A stretch of DNA of 15,003 bases from Prevotellaceae bacterium (GTDB lineage Bacteria; Bacteroidota; Bacteroidia; Bacteroidales; UBA932): NCBI GenBank assembly GCA_031258915.1, contig JAIRMD010000202.1, forward strand, positions 1 to 15,003, in the 5' to 3' direction. The notes beneath the pieces are model-generated. The model searched no databases. It had not been told where the DNA came from and worked only from the letters and a program-made list of their open reading frames with translations. The translations under genes were made by a program, and so were the position numbers. Of the stretch, positions 13,792 to 15,003 are shown piece after piece; position 1 is the stretch's first letter; each line of letters opens with the position of its first letter.

Positions 13792-13809
13792 CGGCGCGGA
13801 GACGCGCCG
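13792..13809 (-). other. GC-rich 7-bp hairpin just after the BspA-like stop
   Basis: CGGCGCG and CGCGCCG are separated by four bases, only 10 nt downstream of the BspA-like stop codon and one base before the longer hairpin. It has no T-run of its own. The two stems in series may form one termination or mRNA 3'-end structure. Confidence 0.5.
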
Positions 13810-13819
13810 TTGGTGCAGC

Positions 13820-15003
13820 TTAGTCGCTGCAGCTGGGGGTAAACGTTCCTACGTTATCAGAAGAAACATTATCCACTAAATCTTCTTTGGATAGAATTAC
13901 GGTTTCCCCTTGCTTAATGAGGAGCGTACAAGGATCATCATAGTCGTTGCCTCCGACCCATTTTACGGTAACCTCAGCGTTGGGTATCAGCTGTACGGTT
14001 GCACCCGCAAAAGCAGCCGCGCCAGCCACGGTTGCAATGGGATAGCCATTTTGCCAAAGCTCCACAGATGAAGTCCAAACCGTTGTATCGGGTTCGCCGC
14101 TATCGTTGGTGTATGTAGTTATGCCCGATACGTTATAGTCGCAGTAAGCCCCCGGGTAATGGTAGATAGAAGTGCTTACCCATTCGCTATTGTTGTCGCT
14201 GCATGCGCCTCGTACATAAATGTAGTAAACCCCCTCTTGTTGAATATCGTCGCTGGCGTTGTAGCTTTCGCTGCCTACATGGGCACTAGCGGTAGGGTTG
14301 CTAAGCTCCGTTGAGGAAATAGCCACGTCGTACCCCCCATTGGCGACGCCTTTCCAGGTAATTACATTATTCTCGTCCACGCTCAAGCCCCATGGCGGCA
14401 CGCAAGTGCCAACAGCATAAATATTAGCAGTACCATGCGTAAACATCCACCAACCTTCTGTTCCCCCAAACGTATTCTGATATGCCTCTACCGCATCGGC
14501 AGGAACAAAAAGAACGGCGTTCGCCAGATCTACCAGAAAGGTATTACCATCAATTGTGGGTGGAGTGGGTGCAAGGATGGTCAATTTTTTCAAGCTCGAT
14601 GCCCCGTCGTAAGTCATGTTATTGAAAAGGCCATTCGTGAAAGCCAGATTCGTAACGCCGGCGCCGATGGTTACTTCCTCCAAGCTGGTGCAATTCATAA
14701 AGGTGGCGCCTACTTCTGTATCTGTGCCATTAAAATTGTCATCCGAAAGAGCGACTACCGAATTTGGAATGACAATGGATTTTAGGCTGCGATTGTTTTG
14801 AAAAGCGCAGTTGGCGAACGAAACGATAGTGCCGGGCAAATCAACGGATTCTATACGCATATCTTCCACCGCCGATCCATCGACATACCCAAAGGCGTGG
14901 GTTGCGATATACTTCACCGTGTAACCGTTTGCGGTAGAAGGAACGGTAATCGTACCGCTGTAATCCTGTCCGGCGGGATTCCGTACCACTGCCAGCTCGC
15001 CCT
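13820..15003 (-). CDS. BspA-like leucine-rich-repeat protein with Fn3-like region, N-terminus outside window
   Basis: The frame is open to the right edge, so only the last 393 residues are seen; the GTG at 14989 is not the true start because coding continues upstream of it (GELAVVRNPAGQDYSG). Residues 1 to about 175 of the visible part are LRR_5/BspA-type repeats (phrases such as CAFQNNRSLKSIVIPNSV, CTSLEEVTIGAGV, FVPADAVEAYQ). About 199-282 (CVPPWGLSVDENNVITW ... YYIYVRGACSDNNSEW) resembles the Fn3-like modules of Bacteroidales surface proteins. The last about 107 residues (CDYNVSGITTYTND to CSD) are a beta-rich module I do not recognise, with cysteines at both ends. I see no clear type IX secretion C-terminal signal. 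BspA-family proteins are usually surface adhesins. It is separated from the sus-like operon by hairpins, so it probably belongs to a different transcript. Confidence 0.85.
   Translation of the reverse strand, partial: GELAVVRNPAGQDYSGTITVPSTANGYTVKYIATHAFGYVDGSAVEDMRIESVDLPGTIVSFANCAFQNNRSLKSIVIPNSVVALSDDNFNGTDTEVGATFMNCTSLEEVTIGAGVTNLAFTNGLFNNMTYDGASSLKKLTILAPTPPTIDGNTFLVDLANAVLFVPADAVEAYQNTFGGTEGWWMFTHGTANIYAVGTCVPPWGLSVDENNVITWKGVANGGYDVAISSTELSNPTASAHVGSESYNASDDIQQEGVYYIYVRGACSDNNSEWVSTSIYHYPGAYCDYNVSGITTYTNDSGEPDTTVWTSSVELWQNGYPIATVAGAAAFAGATVQLIPNAEVTVKWVGGNDYDDPCTLLIKQGETVILSKEDLVDNVSSDNVGTFTPSCSD

Noticed and set aside
13820..14989. GTG at 14989 as the start of the BspA-like gene
   Set aside because: The reading frame continues upstream to the window edge with family-typical sequence, and there is no signal peptide after this codon.

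Overview
The window looks like a piece of a Bacteroidota (most likely Bacteroidales) genome. It carries two tandem SusC/SusD-type outer-membrane uptake pairs, surface lipoproteins with short Leu/Ser/Cys lipoboxes, a BspA-type leucine-rich-repeat protein and an M64 (IgA-peptidase-like) metallopeptidase. All of these are hallmarks of gut or oral Bacteroidales. The species cannot be fixed from the sequence. Every convincing gene is on the minus strand, so the window reads right to left, and it is almost fully coding. No tRNA, rRNA, CRISPR array, insertion sequence or regulator gene is visible.

Layout in transcription order. (1) 15003-13820: C-terminal part of a secreted BspA-like LRR / Fn3-like protein, cut by the right edge. 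(2) 13819-13705: a 115-nt gap with a GC-rich hairpin and a 14-bp-stem hairpin followed by a T-run; this is probably the terminator of the BspA gene or an attenuator before the next operon. (3) 13704-10552: full-length SusC-like TonB-dependent transporter (SusC-A). (4) 10436-8445: its SusD-like lipoprotein (SusD-A). (5) 8401-5528: a shorter SusC-like transporter without the usual N-terminal carboxypeptidase-regulatory-like domain (SusC-B). (6) 5472-3175: an unusually long SusD-like lipoprotein with an internal insertion (SusD-B). (7) 3143-1008: lipoprotein with four bacterial Ig-like (BIG2) repeats and a C-terminal M64 peptidase domain. (8) 987-1: a lipoprotein of a family I do not recognise, running off the left edge. 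Spacing from gene 3 to gene 8 is short (about 20 to 115 nt) and no terminator is seen inside, so genes 3-8 are probably one operon. A reasonable inference is a cell-surface machine in which the M64 protein and the last lipoprotein act on a host or dietary glycoprotein or polymer, and the two SusCD pairs import the products. No glycoside hydrolase is recognisable here, so a peptide or glycopeptide substrate, as for RagAB, is at least as plausible as a polysaccharide.

The most unusual signal is not a gene. Most junctions in the operon, and the signal-peptide coding region of three lipoprotein genes, contain short tandem arrays with a 7-nt period. In SusD-A and SusD-B the array (unit TGCAAAA on the plus strand) encodes the hydrophobic core of the lipoprotein signal peptide as an ILHFAFC heptapeptide. 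Because 7 is not a multiple of 3, gain or loss of one unit would shift the frame and switch the protein off. SusD-A, SusD-B and the M64 gene also share an almost identical 24-nt sequence starting at the start codon. Together these point to a shared leader module with possible slippage-based or post-transcriptional control. That idea is inference and can be tested.
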